DNA from: Pseudomonas frederiksbergensis
GTDB lineage: Bacteria > Pseudomonadota > Gammaproteobacteria > Pseudomonadales > Pseudomonadaceae
Length of the DNA stretch: 64,000 nt
Direction: 5' to 3'
NCBI RefSeq assembly: GCF_035751725.1
Contig: NZ_CP142104.1
Span: forward strand, 4,774,001 to 4,838,000
Under the pieces are notes generated by a model, which made no database searches, had not been told where the DNA came from, and worked only from the letters and a program-made list of their open reading frames with translations. Position numbers and translations under genes: made by a program. Below, piece after piece: positions 17,960-26,848 of this stretch; the first letter of the stretch is position 1; each line of letters opens with the position of its first letter.

Positions 17960-19201
17960 ATGGATAGGCTGCCCCTGGGGCCATTGTTTGCGGTGATGGT
18001 CGTGCTGATCCTCTGGTCAGCCCTGTTCACGGCCATCGAAGCCGCCCAGCAACATCTGCTCGCCCAACGCAGGGCCTCGCGCGCCGGCGACAAGCCATTG
18101 GCGAAGCTGAATTTCCCGTTGGCCAGCCTGATCCTCTGCAACACCCTCTGTCGCGCCCTCGCCGTGGTCATCGGCACATGGCTGGCAATTTTCACCTGGC
18201 TGGAAAACGGCCCCTGGCTGGCTTGGCTTGGCACCAGTGCAGCCCTGCTGGTGTTCGCCGACTACCTGCCGCGCACCCTTGCCACCCGTTATCCCGATGC
18301 AGTGCTGGGCCTGGGCAACAGTTTGCTTGGCGTGCCATTGAAAATCCTTTATCCGGCGGCCTGGCTGCTCGATGGCCTTAGCCAATTGCTGCTGCGCCCC
18401 TTTGCCCACAAGCCCGGCGCGGTCCAGCAAAGCGACGATGAAATGCCCGCGGCGCCGCGCACCGAGCATGAGCAGGAACAGGGCAGCGGTCGGGTCCATC
18501 CGGTCTCCGGCATCCATGCGCTGGACAACATCACCGTCAACGACATCCTCGTGCCTCGCAGCGAGGTGGATGGAATCAACCTCGACGACCCCATCGGCGA
18601 CATCATCGACCAGTTGCGCCTGAATCGGCGTACCCGCCTACCGGTGTTCCACAGCGATATCAACCAGGTCGAAGCGGTGCTCAATACCCGTCAGGTTCGT
18701 CATCTGCTGGCAGATGCGAGCCTGACCAAGGAAGCACTGCTGGCTGCCTGCCACGAACCTTACTTCGTCCCCGAAAGCACCCCGCTGCAGTTGCAGCTGC
18801 TCAACTTTCACAAGCAACAGCGGCGCCTGGGCATGGTGGTAGATGAATATGGTGAAGTGTTGGGTATCGTGACCCTGGAGGACATCCTCGAGGAAATCGT
18901 CGGCGAGTTCGAAAGCGAGCACAGCCTCGACAACCCCCACGTCCATCCCCAGCCCGACGGGCGCTTGATGATCGATGGCGCGGCATCGATCCGCGAGCTG
19001 AACAAGACACTCGGCTGGCATTTGCCTTGCGACGGGCCCAAGACCCTCAATGGCCTGGTGACCGAAGCACTGGAAACCATCCCGGAAAGCCCGGTGTGCC
19101 TGAAGATTGGCCGCTACCGGCTGGAAATCATCGAAACCGTTGATAACCGCGTCAGCCAGGTGTTGGTGTGGCATAACAGTACGGTGCCGACTTTTTCCTG
19201 A
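17960..19201 (+). CDS. CorC/HlyC family transporter with CNNM (DUF21) and CBS domains
   Basis: 413-aa membrane protein. The N-terminal DUF21/CNNM domain has about four helices (residues 1-170). Two CBS domains follow (IHALDNITVNDILVPRSEVD; RLPVFHSD-NQVEAVLNTRQ; RLGMVVDEYGEVLGIVTLEDILEEIVG), then a C-terminal CorC_HlyC domain. Relatives take part in Mg2+/Co2+ transport; E. coli YfjD is the neighbour in the same ffh-ypjD-yfjD cluster. It starts 12 bp after the ypjD stop and is probably co-transcribed. Confidence 0.9.
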   Translation: MDRLPLGPLFAVMVVLILWSALFTAIEAAQQHLLAQRRASRAGDKPLAKLNFPLASLILCNTLCRALAVVIGTWLAIFTWLENGPWLAWLGTSAALLVFADYLPRTLATRYPDAVLGLGNSLLGVPLKILYPAAWLLDGLSQLLLRPFAHKPGAVQQSDDEMPAAPRTEHEQEQGSGRVHPVSGIHALDNITVNDILVPRSEVDGINLDDPIGDIIDQLRLNRRTRLPVFHSDINQVEAVLNTRQVRHLLADASLTKEALLAACHEPYFVPESTPLQLQLLNFHKQQRRLGMVVDEYGEVLGIVTLEDILEEIVGEFESEHSLDNPHVHPQPDGRLMIDGAASIRELNKTLGWHLPCDGPKTLNGLVTEALETIPESPVCLKIGRYRLEIIETVDNRVSQVLVWHNSTVPTFS

Positions 19202-19501
19202 ATCCCAGCAGCTCAAGGTAAATCCCCTCGCCACAAAAAGCTCATCGCCAGCCCTGATATTGTGTGCGGGCTCACTTGTTGATTCGTTAGCCTCCTTCTT
19301 ATACTCAATCCGCTTACCCAGCCTTGCCCGAACCCGGTGCCTACCCTGCACCAAGACGGTTCCGGGCCGTTCACCGGCCATATCCGCTTCAGCCCTGCGA
19401 CTGTTCCTACCCGAAACAGCGACAGCGCCCACCCCACATCCCTGGGGGGTCGACCATAATAATTCGCTCCAACGGAGCACATGACTGTCAGGGATAACCG
19501 C

Positions 19502-20815
19502 ATGACAACCACTACCTGCAACGACGCCGTGCCTGTCGAGCCAACCAACTCCGCCACCCGAGTGGCGACCGCGAGCTTCATCGGCACCGCCATCGAATTC
19601 TATGACTTCTACGTCTACGCCACCGCCGCCGCGCTGGTGATCGGCCCGGTATTCTTCCCGCAGACCTCCGGCACGGCACAGATGCTGTCGTCCTTCCTGA
19701 CCTTCGGCATCGCGTTTCTCGCCCGCCCACTGGGCTCGGCGCTGTTCGGCCATTTCGGCGACCGGATCGGGCGCAAGTCGACACTCGTGGCCTCGCTGCT
19801 GTTGATGGGCGTGTGCACCACGCTCATCGGTGTGCTGCCCGGCTACGCCAGCATTGGCGCCTGGGCTCCCATCCTGCTGTGCCTGCTGCGTTTCGGCCAA
19901 GGCCTGGGGCTCGGCGGAGAATGGGGTGGCGCCGCCTTGCTGGCCACCGAAAACGCGCCCAAAGGCAAGCGCGCCTGGTTCGGCATGTTTCCCCAACTGG
20001 GTCCTTCCATCGGCTTCCTGGCGGCGAACGGGTTGTTCCTGACCTTGGCCATGACCCTGGATGATGAGCAGTTCCGCTCCTGGGGCTGGCGAATTCCGTT
20101 CCTGCTCAGCGCCGTGTTGGTGATCGTCGGCCTCTACGTACGCCTCAAGCTCCACGAGACGCCGGTTTTCGCCAGCGCCATGGCCCGCCAGGAACGGGTG
20201 AAAATCCCTTTGGTCGAGCTGTTCAGCCAGTACTGGGCGCCGACACTGCTTGGCGCAGCCGCGATGGTGGTGTGCTACGCCCTGTTCTATATCTCCACGG
20301 TGTTTTCCCTGAGCTATGGCGTCGCGAGCCTGGGCTACAGCCGCGAGACCTTCCTCGGCCTGCTGTGCTTCGCGGTGCTGTTCATGGCCGCCGCCACGCC
20401 GCTGTCGGCCTGGGCGAGCGACCGGTTTGGCCGCAAGCCGGTGCTCATCGGTGGCGGCCTGCTGGCGGTGGCCTCGGGTTTTCTCATGGAACCCCTGCTG
20501 ACCCAAGGGTCGACGGGAAGCGTGGCGCTGTTCCTGTGCATCGAGCTGTTTCTGATGGGCGTGACCTTTGCCCCCATGGGCGCGCTGCTGCCGGAGCTGT
20601 TCCCTACGCATGTGCGCTACACCGGTGCCTCGGCGGCGTACAACCTGGGCGGCATCGTCGGCGCCTCCGCAGCGCCGTTCTTCGCTCAGAAGTTGGTGGC
20701 GATGGGCGGCCTGAGCTACGTCGGCGGCTACGTCTCCGCTGCCGCAGTGCTGAGCGTAATCGCGGTGCTATGCCTGAAGGAAACGCGTCATAACGACTTG
20801 AACCGGATTTCCTGA
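19502..20815 (+). CDS. MFS transporter, metabolite:H+ symporter family
   Basis: 437-aa major facilitator protein with about 12 transmembrane helices, metabolite:H+ symporter type (relatives ShiA, ProP, YhjE). Diagnostic pieces: GTAIEFYDFYVYATAAAL in helix 1, the loop 2-3 motif GHFGDRIGRKSTL, GQGLGLGGEWGGAALL, and the cytoplasmic loop SDRFGRKPVL. The start at 19502 has AGGGA seven bases away; ATG 19481 with GGAG three bases away is the alternative. The substrate (a carboxylate, osmolyte or shikimate-like compound) cannot be told. A 280-bp spacer upstream holds no gene. Confidence 0.88.
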   Translation: MTTTTCNDAVPVEPTNSATRVATASFIGTAIEFYDFYVYATAAALVIGPVFFPQTSGTAQMLSSFLTFGIAFLARPLGSALFGHFGDRIGRKSTLVASLLLMGVCTTLIGVLPGYASIGAWAPILLCLLRFGQGLGLGGEWGGAALLATENAPKGKRAWFGMFPQLGPSIGFLAANGLFLTLAMTLDDEQFRSWGWRIPFLLSAVLVIVGLYVRLKLHETPVFASAMARQERVKIPLVELFSQYWAPTLLGAAAMVVCYALFYISTVFSLSYGVASLGYSRETFLGLLCFAVLFMAAATPLSAWASDRFGRKPVLIGGGLLAVASGFLMEPLLTQGSTGSVALFLCIELFLMGVTFAPMGALLPELFPTHVRYTGASAAYNLGGIVGASAAPFFAQKLVAMGGLSYVGGYVSAAAVLSVIAVLCLKETRHNDLNRIS

Positions 20816-20822
20816 AGTCTCC

Positions 20823-20850
20823 GTGGCGAGGGACCTAGCTCCCTCGCCAC
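20823..20850. repeat. REP-like palindrome
   Basis: Perfect 11-bp inverted repeat GTGGCGAGGGA / TCCCTCGCCAC around a 6-base loop, directly after the MFS gene; same family as 3938-3961. Confidence 0.8.
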
Positions 20851-20967
20851 GCCAACCTGTCGCCGACCTGAACGGGAGGCAGTGAAATAACAGCTGACAA
20901 TTCCCCCCATTGAAACCACCCCCCACCTGCCCCATCTAAGATCCATACTCCATTGCGCAGGTGCCCC

Positions 20968-23382
20968 ATGAGCGACCAGCACTCTACTGAAGCGACGAAC
21001 GAATACGCTGAATCCGAGCATATCGAACATACTTCCTCCGGCACCGGCCTGGCCCTGCCTGGCCAGAGCCTGCCGGACAAGGTCTATATCATTCCAATCC
21101 ACAACCGTCCGTTCTTCCCGGCCCAGGTGCTGCCGGTCATCGTCAACGAAGAACCGTGGGCCGAAACCCTGGAATTGGTGGCCAAGTCCGAACATCATTC
21201 CCTGGCGCTGTTCTTCATGGACTCGCCCCAGGAAGACCCACGTCATTTCGACACCTCGAAGCTGCCGCTCTACGGCACGCTGGTGAAGGTGCACCACGCC
21301 AGCCGGGAAGCCGGCAAATTGCAGTTCGTCGCCCAGGGCCTCACCCGCGTACGCATCCGCACCTGGCTCAAGCACCATCGCCCGCCGTACCTGGTGGAAG
21401 TCGAGTATCCGCACCAGCCAAGCGAGCCGACCGACGAGGTCAAGGCCTATGGCATGGCGTTGATCAATGCGATCAAGGAACTGCTGCCGCTCAATCCGCT
21501 GTACAGCGAAGAGCTGAAGAACTACCTCAACCGTTTCAGCCCCAATGACCCATCGCCGCTGACCGATTTTGCCGCCGCCCTCACCTCCGCCACCGGCAGC
21601 GAGCTGCAGGAAGTGCTCGATTGCGTGCCGATGCTCAAGCGCATGGAGAAAGTCCTGCCGATGCTGCGCAAGGAAGTCGAGGTTGCGCGGTTGCAGAAGG
21701 AGATTTCCGCCGAGGTCAACAGCAAGATCGGCGAACATCAGCGCCAGTTCTTCCTCAAGGAACAACTCAAGGTCATCCAGCAGGAGCTGGGGCTGACGAA
21801 GGACGACCGCAGCGCCGACCTGGAGCAGTTCGAGCAACGCCTGGAGGGCAAGGTGCTGCCGGCCCAGGCCCAGAAGCGCATCGAAGAGGAGATGAATAAG
21901 CTCTCGATCCTGGAAACCGGCTCACCGGAATATGCCGTCACGCGCAACTACCTGGATTGGGCAACGTCAGTGCCGTGGGGCGTTTACGGCCAGGACAAGC
22001 TCGACCTCAAGCATGCACGCAAGATTCTCGACCAGCACCACGCTGGCCTGGACGACATCAAGGACCGCATCCTGGAATTCCTCGCCGTGGGCGCCTACAA
22101 GGGCGAGATCAGCGGCTCGATCGTCTTGCTGGTGGGCCCGCCCGGCGTGGGCAAGACCAGCGTCGGCAAGTCCATCGCCGAATCCCTTGGACGGCCGTTC
22201 TACCGTTTCAGCGTCGGCGGCATGCGCGACGAAGCCGAGATCAAGGGGCATCGGCGCACCTACATCGGCGCCCAGCCGGGCAAGCTGGTGCAGGCGCTCA
22301 AGGACGTCGAAGTGATGAACCCGGTGATCATGCTCGACGAAATCGACAAGATGGGACAGAGCTACCAGGGCGACCCGGCCTCCGCGCTGCTGGAAACCCT
22401 CGACCCTGAGCAGAACGTCGAATTCCTCGACCATTACCTGGACATGCGCCTGGACCTGTCGAAGGTGCTCTTCGTGTGCACCGCCAACACCCTCGACTCG
22501 ATCCCCGGCCCGCTGCTGGACCGTATGGAAGTGATTCGCCTGTCGGGCTACATCACCGAAGAAAAAGTCGCCATTGCCAAGCGCCATTTGTGGCCCAAGC
22601 AACTGGCCAAGGCCGGCGTCTCCAAGGGCAGCCTGAGCATCAACGACAACGCCCTCAAGGCCCTGATCGACGGCTATGCCCGTGAAGCCGGGGTGCGCCA
22701 GTTGGAAAAACAACTGGGCAAACTGGTGCGCAAGGCAGTAATGAAACTGATCGAGGAGCCAAAAGCGGTGATCAAGCTTGGGCCCAAAGATCTCGAGGCC
22801 TCCCTGGGCAAACCTGTGTTCCGCAACGAACAGGTCCTGTCCGGCGTCGGGGTGATTACCGGCCTGGCCTGGACCAGCATGGGCGGCGCGACCCTGCCGA
22901 TCGAAGCGACGCGGATCCACACGCTCAATCGGGGCTTCAAAGTCACCGGGCAACTGGGCGAGGTGATGAAGGAGTCGGCGGAAATCGCCCACAGCTACGT
23001 CAGTTCACACCTGAAGCAATTCGGCGGCGATCCGAAGTTCTTCGACGAAGCCTTTGTCCACCTGCACGTACCGGAAGGCGCCACGCCCAAGGATGGCCCG
23101 AGCGCCGGCGTGACCATGGCCAGTGCCCTGCTGTCCCTTGCACGCAACCAGCCACCGAAGAAAGGCGTGGCCATGACGGGCGAACTGACCTTGACCGGGC
23201 ATGTACTGCCGATTGGCGGTGTACGCGAGAAAGTCATCGCCGCGCGCCGGCAGAAGATCAATGAACTGATCCTGCCGGAAGCCAACCGGGGCAACTTCGA
23301 GGAATTGCCGGACTATCTGAAGGAAGGCGTCACGGTGCACTTTGCCAAGCGCTTTGCGGATGTGGCGAAGGTGTTGTTCTGA
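20968..23382 (+). CDS. asrA: Lon-type ATP-dependent protease (AsrA-like)
   Basis: 804-aa hexameric AAA+ serine protease, the second Lon of Pseudomonas (PA0779/AsrA type), cytoplasmic. The ATG at 20968 has AGGTG upstream. N-terminal Lon substrate domain (about residues 35-235), a coiled region (AEVNSKIGEHQRQFFLKEQL), AAA+ with Walker A GPPGVGKTSVGK and Walker B VIMLDEID, then the protease domain with Ser in PKDGPSAGVTMA and Lys in REKVIAA. AsrA is linked to aminoglycoside-induced heat shock in P. aeruginosa. The inhibitor gene icp follows it, as I recall from PAO1. Confidence 0.9.
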   Translation: MSDQHSTEATNEYAESEHIEHTSSGTGLALPGQSLPDKVYIIPIHNRPFFPAQVLPVIVNEEPWAETLELVAKSEHHSLALFFMDSPQEDPRHFDTSKLPLYGTLVKVHHASREAGKLQFVAQGLTRVRIRTWLKHHRPPYLVEVEYPHQPSEPTDEVKAYGMALINAIKELLPLNPLYSEELKNYLNRFSPNDPSPLTDFAAALTSATGSELQEVLDCVPMLKRMEKVLPMLRKEVEVARLQKEISAEVNSKIGEHQRQFFLKEQLKVIQQELGLTKDDRSADLEQFEQRLEGKVLPAQAQKRIEEEMNKLSILETGSPEYAVTRNYLDWATSVPWGVYGQDKLDLKHARKILDQHHAGLDDIKDRILEFLAVGAYKGEISGSIVLLVGPPGVGKTSVGKSIAESLGRPFYRFSVGGMRDEAEIKGHRRTYIGAQPGKLVQALKDVEVMNPVIMLDEIDKMGQSYQGDPASALLETLDPEQNVEFLDHYLDMRLDLSKVLFVCTANTLDSIPGPLLDRMEVIRLSGYITEEKVAIAKRHLWPKQLAKAGVSKGSLSINDNALKALIDGYAREAGVRQLEKQLGKLVRKAVMKLIEEPKAVIKLGPKDLEASLGKPVFRNEQVLSGVGVITGLAWTSMGGATLPIEATRIHTLNRGFKVTGQLGEVMKESAEIAHSYVSSHLKQFGGDPKFFDEAFVHLHVPEGATPKDGPSAGVTMASALLSLARNQPPKKGVAMTGELTLTGHVLPIGGVREKVIAARRQKINELILPEANRGNFEELPDYLKEGVTVHFAKRFADVAKVLF

Positions 23383-23412
23383 GCATGATCTAAAGACTGT
23401 ATAGGCGCCATT

Positions 23413-23428
23413 CGCGAGCTTGCTCGCG
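23413..23428. repeat. REP-like palindrome fragment
   Basis: Perfect inverted repeat CGCGAGC / GCTCGCG with a 2-base loop, within CGCCATTCGCGAGCTTGCTC and a following GGTGGGGCCC, in the asrA-icp spacer. It is a short version of the REP type seen at 46477-46580. Confidence 0.65.
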
Positions 23429-23524
23429 GTGGGGCCCTTACAAACAACCTGTTCCTCCTGACACACCCAGTAGCATCTTCGGTTATGCTCGCCGTTCGTC
23501 GTAAACGCCGGAGCCGTTGCCCTT

Positions 23525-23917
23525 ATGTCCCTCACTCGCCTGCTTGTCCCCGTCAGCCTCGCCCTGCTGAGCGCCTGCGCCACACAGCCGAAACACATCG
23601 TGACGGTGGAAAAACAGAGCCAATGCCCAGTGCAGCTCAAAAGCGGCCAGAATCTGATCCTGAGCCTGCCGAGCAACCCCACCACGGGCTATCGCTGGAG
23701 TATCCAGGACTCGGCCGGTGGCGTCCTCAAAGGCCTTGGCCCCGAGGTCTATCGCAACCCCGAGGACGCTGGCGTGGTCGGGGCCGCCGGGGTCTCGACC
23801 TGGCGCTTCCAGGCCTTTGCAGGCGGTACCGGGCGCTTGCGCCTGACGTATCAACAGCCTTGGGCACCGGAAGTGCCACCCGTGGAAACGTTTGACTGCG
23901 CCATTTCGGTGAATTGA
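23525..23917 (+). CDS. icp: Chagasin/ICP family cysteine-protease inhibitor, lipoprotein
   Basis: 130-aa predicted lipoprotein: signal peptide and lipobox LLSAC (Cys at about residue 19). The mature part has the three inhibitory loops of chagasin-type inhibitors: NPTTGYRW (loop L4), a G--G-STWRFQA stretch (loop L2) and YQQPWAP (an R/Q-P-W loop L6). It should block papain-like proteases in the periplasm or outside. It follows the Lon-like protease gene; the pair is also adjacent in P. aeruginosa as I recall. The stop overlaps the YhhN-gene start region, so co-transcription is likely. Confidence 0.88.
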   Translation: MSLTRLLVPVSLALLSACATQPKHIVTVEKQSQCPVQLKSGQNLILSLPSNPTTGYRWSIQDSAGGVLKGLGPEVYRNPEDAGVVGAAGVSTWRFQAFAGGTGRLRLTYQQPWAPEVPPVETFDCAISVN

Positions 23918-23919
23918 CT

Positions 23920-24555
23920 GTGGGCTGGCTGGTCCTCGCACTGATGGGTGCGGCCACCTTTATGTACGGCCTGAGCGTGCATGCCACGTTGCTGTGCCTA
24001 CTGGTCAAGCCGATGCCGGTACTGGCCCTGCTCGGCTGGCTGCACGACGCGCCGCCAGGCGAATATCGACGCTGGATCAGTCTCGGGCTGATTTTTTCGT
24101 TAGGGGGCGATGTGTTGCTGGCTTGGCCGGGCGACTTGTTTGTGTTCGGGCTTGGCGCGTTTTTACTGGCGCACTTGGCCTACCTGAAAGCTTATCTCAG
24201 TGACTGCCGCCGCCCGGCGCTGGTGCCGTTGGCCGCTGCCTTGTTCATCGGCGCCTTGCTACTGGGAATACTGGTCTCGAATGGCCTCGGACCGTTGCTG
24301 GTGCCAGTGATCGTCTATGGCCTGGTAATCAGCGCAATGCTCTGGAGAGCCCTGGCGCGCTTGGGGACCGAGGTGCCGAAACGCTCGGCCCTGCTCGCGG
24401 CAGCCGGAGCGCTGGGGTTTGTCTTTTCCGACAGCCTGATCGGCATCAACCGGTTCGTGGCGCCGTTCCATGCCGCGCCTTATCTGATCATCATCAGTTA
24501 CTGGCTGGGCCAGTGGGGAATCACCGCGTCAGCGTTTCCCCAAAAGCCGCACTAA
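23920..24555 (+). CDS. YhhN family membrane protein (lysoplasmalogenase-like)
   Basis: 211-aa integral membrane protein with about seven helices, YhhN/TMEM86 family; animal and Legionella members hydrolyse lysoplasmalogens. The start chosen is GTG at 23920 (GGTGA seven bases upstream); TTG at 23914 overlapping the icp stop is the other option. Family features: LLVKPMPVLALL, GLIFSLGGDVLLAW with the conserved Asp, FLLAHLAYLKAY, and FVFSDSLIGINRF near the end. Pseudomonas usually lacks plasmalogens, so the real substrate is unclear. Confidence 0.8.
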   Translation: MGWLVLALMGAATFMYGLSVHATLLCLLVKPMPVLALLGWLHDAPPGEYRRWISLGLIFSLGGDVLLAWPGDLFVFGLGAFLLAHLAYLKAYLSDCRRPALVPLAAALFIGALLLGILVSNGLGPLLVPVIVYGLVISAMLWRALARLGTEVPKRSALLAAAGALGFVFSDSLIGINRFVAPFHAAPYLIIISYWLGQWGITASAFPQKPH

Positions 24556-24614
24556 AACAGCGTTTTTCTGGTTAAAATGCCGGCCTTTTAACCGCCCCAG
24601 CCGCTGGAACCGCC

Positions 24615-25358
24615 GTGAGCAAAGAGCCCGATCGCCTATTCGCCCAACCCTTGGCCCAGGTGCCCGACTTCGCCTTCAATGAAGACGTGGTGCGAGTGTT
24701 CCCGGACATGATCAAGCGTTCGGTGCCAGGCTACCCGACCATCGTCGAGAACCTCGGTGTGCTCGCGGCGCAATTCGCCCAGCCCAACAGCGTTCTCTAT
24801 GACCTGGGCTCATCCCTCGGAGCCGTCACCCAGGCATTGCGCCGTCACGTACGCACCGACGGCTGCCGGGTGATTGCGGTGGATAATTCCTCGGCCATGG
24901 TCGAGCGCTGCCGCGAATACCTCAATGGCCAGGACTCGATGTTCCAGGAGCTGCTGCCCGTGGAGGTGATCGAGGGCGACATCCTGGCCCTGGCGTTCCA
25001 GCCGGCTTCGGTGGTGGCGTTGAATTTCACCCTGCAATTCATCGCGCCAGACCAGCGCACCGCCCTGCTGAGTCGCATCCATCAGGCGTTGCTGCCCGGC
25101 GGCGCGCTGATCCTTTCCGAAAAGCTGCGCTTCAACGATGCCGAAGAGCACGCACTGCTGACCGACCTGCACGTGGCGTTCAAGCGCGCCAACGGCTACA
25201 GCGAACTGGAAATCGCCCAGAAACGCAGCGCCATCGAAAACGTCATGAAGCCCGACAGCCTCGAAGAACACCGCGAACGCCTGCTGCAAGCCGGGTTCTC
25301 GAAAGTCGTGCCGTGGTTCCAGTGCCTTAACTTCGCCTCGTTGATTGCCCTGCCATGA
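24615..25358 (+). CDS. cmoA: Carboxy-S-adenosyl-L-methionine synthase CmoA
   Basis: 247-aa Rossmann-fold enzyme that turns AdoMet plus prephenate into carboxy-SAM for making cmo5U34 in tRNA. The GTG start at 24615 gives [12 protein letters not shown], the usual beginning. Motifs: [21 protein letters not shown], the AdoMet loop [27 protein letters not shown] and the ALNFTLQFI piece. Its TGA overlaps the cmoB ATG by four bases, so the two are translationally coupled. Confidence 0.96.
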   Translation: MSKEPDRLFAQPLAQVPDFAFNEDVVRVFPDMIKRSVPGYPTIVENLGVLAAQFAQPNSVLYDLGSSLGAVTQALRRHVRTDGCRVIAVDNSSAMVERCREYLNGQDSMFQELLPVEVIEGDILALAFQPASVVALNFTLQFIAPDQRTALLSRIHQALLPGGALILSEKLRFNDAEEHALLTDLHVAFKRANGYSELEIAQKRSAIENVMKPDSLEEHRERLLQAGFSKVVPWFQCLNFASLIALP

Positions 25359-26311
25359 TTGATCTGTCTCCCCTCGCCCGCCATCTGGCCGGCACGCCCC
25401 TGGCCGATTGGGCCACGACGCTGCAAACGCAGCTCGACATCAAGATGGAAAAGGGCCACGGCGACCTGGAGCGTTGGCAAAGCGCCCTCGATGCGCTACC
25501 GGTCTTGCAGCCCACCACCGTAGACCTGCTGAACGGGCTGACGCTGGATGCCGATTGTTCCGCCGAAACCCGCGTCCAGATGCGTTCCGCGCTGATGGGT
25601 CTTTCGCCTTGGCGCAAAGGACCGTTCGATCTGTTTGGTGTGCACGTCGACACCGAATGGCGCTCGGACTGGAAGTGGTCGCGCGTGGCGCCGCACCTCG
25701 ACCTCCAGGGCAAGCGCATCCTCGATGTGGGCTGCGGCAATGGCTACTACATGTGGCGCATGCTCGGTGCCGGGGCGGACACGGTGATCGGTGTCGATCC
25801 CAACTGGCTGTTTTTCTGTCAGTTCCAGGCGGTGCAGCGCTATCTGTCGCAGCCCAACGCCTGGCACCTGCCGTTCCCGTTCGAAGCCCTGCCGCCGGAG
25901 CTGGAAGGCTTCGACACGGTATTTTCCATGGGTGTGTTCTACCACCGCCGCTCGCCGATCGAGCATTTGCTCGCCTTGAAGGATTGCCTGGTCAAGGGCG
26001 GCGAACTGGTACTGGAAACCTTGGTGATCGAGGGCGATGAGCATCAGGTGCTGGTGCCCGAGGATCGCTACGCGCAGATGCGCAACGTCTGGTTCCTGCC
26101 GTCGGTCCCGGCCCTGGAGCGCTGGCTGCGCCGCGCCGGGTTCAGCGATGTGCGTTGCGTGGACGTGAGCCTGACGACCGTCGAGGAACAGCGCAGCACT
26201 GAATGGATGAAGTATCAATCACTGAGCGACTTCCTTGATCCTGCAGACCACAGCAAGACCATCGAAGGACTGCCGGCACCGATGCGGGCGGTGATTGTGG
26301 CGCGTAAGTAA
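25355..26311 (+). CDS. cmoB: tRNA U34 carboxymethyltransferase CmoB
   Basis: 318-aa enzyme that transfers the carboxymethyl group from carboxy-SAM to ho5U34 of tRNA, widening wobble decoding. Motifs: [25 protein letters not shown] (given as family marker), the AdoMet loop [25 protein letters not shown], and [17 protein letters not shown]. It overlaps cmoA by ATGA and both belong to one operon. Confidence 0.96.
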   Translation: MIDLSPLARHLAGTPLADWATTLQTQLDIKMEKGHGDLERWQSALDALPVLQPTTVDLLNGLTLDADCSAETRVQMRSALMGLSPWRKGPFDLFGVHVDTEWRSDWKWSRVAPHLDLQGKRILDVGCGNGYYMWRMLGAGADTVIGVDPNWLFFCQFQAVQRYLSQPNAWHLPFPFEALPPELEGFDTVFSMGVFYHRRSPIEHLLALKDCLVKGGELVLETLVIEGDEHQVLVPEDRYAQMRNVWFLPSVPALERWLRRAGFSDVRCVDVSLTTVEEQRSTEWMKYQSLSDFLDPADHSKTIEGLPAPMRAVIVARK

Positions 26312-26350
26312 ATCGCCCAAGCCCCCCATCCGAGGCCACAGGGTATGCGT

Positions 26351-26848
26351 TCAGCCTGAAGGCTTGGCTCGCCTGGCCTTGAAAAACTCACTGAGTACCG
26401 TACTGCACTCTTCAGCCAGCACCCCACCCTCGAATATCACCCGATGGTTCAGGAAGCCCTGGCTGAAAAACTGCCCCTGGCTCTGCACAATCCCAGCCTT
26501 GGGCTCCAGGGCGCCATAGACGACCCGGGCGATACGTGAATGAACGATCAGGCCCGCGCACATGCTGCACGGTTCCAACGTGACGTAGAGCGTGCTGCCC
26601 GGCAGACGGTAGTTGCTCAGCGCCTGGGCGGCGGCACGGATCGCGACCATTTCCGCGTGGGCGCTGGGATCGTGGCCGCTGATCGGGCAATTGAAGCCGC
26701 GGCCAATGATTTCGCCGTCCTGCACCAGCACCGCGCCCACCGGCACTTCGCCCAGGGCCGCACCCTGTTCGGCGAGGGCCAGGGCTTCGCGCATGAAGTC
26801 CTGGTCACGGCTGCGGTCGATGATCCTGGCAGGGCGAATCTGGCGCAT
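26351..26848 (-). CDS. tadA: tRNA-specific adenosine deaminase TadA
   Basis: 165-aa zinc enzyme that deaminates A34 to inosine in tRNA-Arg(ACG). Zinc and catalytic motifs: HAEMVAIRAA (His and general-base Glu) and PCSMCAG (two cysteines). The start ATG 26848 overlaps the multicopper oxidase stop as TGATG, so translation is likely coupled. It has a slightly long N-terminus compared with E. coli TadA. Confidence 0.95.
   Translation of the reverse strand: MRQIRPARIIDRSRDQDFMREALALAEQGAALGEVPVGAVLVQDGEIIGRGFNCPISGHDPSAHAEMVAIRAAAQALSNYRLPGSTLYVTLEPCSMCAGLIVHSRIARVVYGALEPKAGIVQSQGQFFSQGFLNHRVIFEGGVLAEECSTVLSEFFKARRAKPSG

Noticed and set aside
18638..20611. Minus-strand open frame of about 657 codons
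   Set aside because: Antisense to the CorC-like and MFS genes, low-complexity translation; both plus-strand genes have clear domains.
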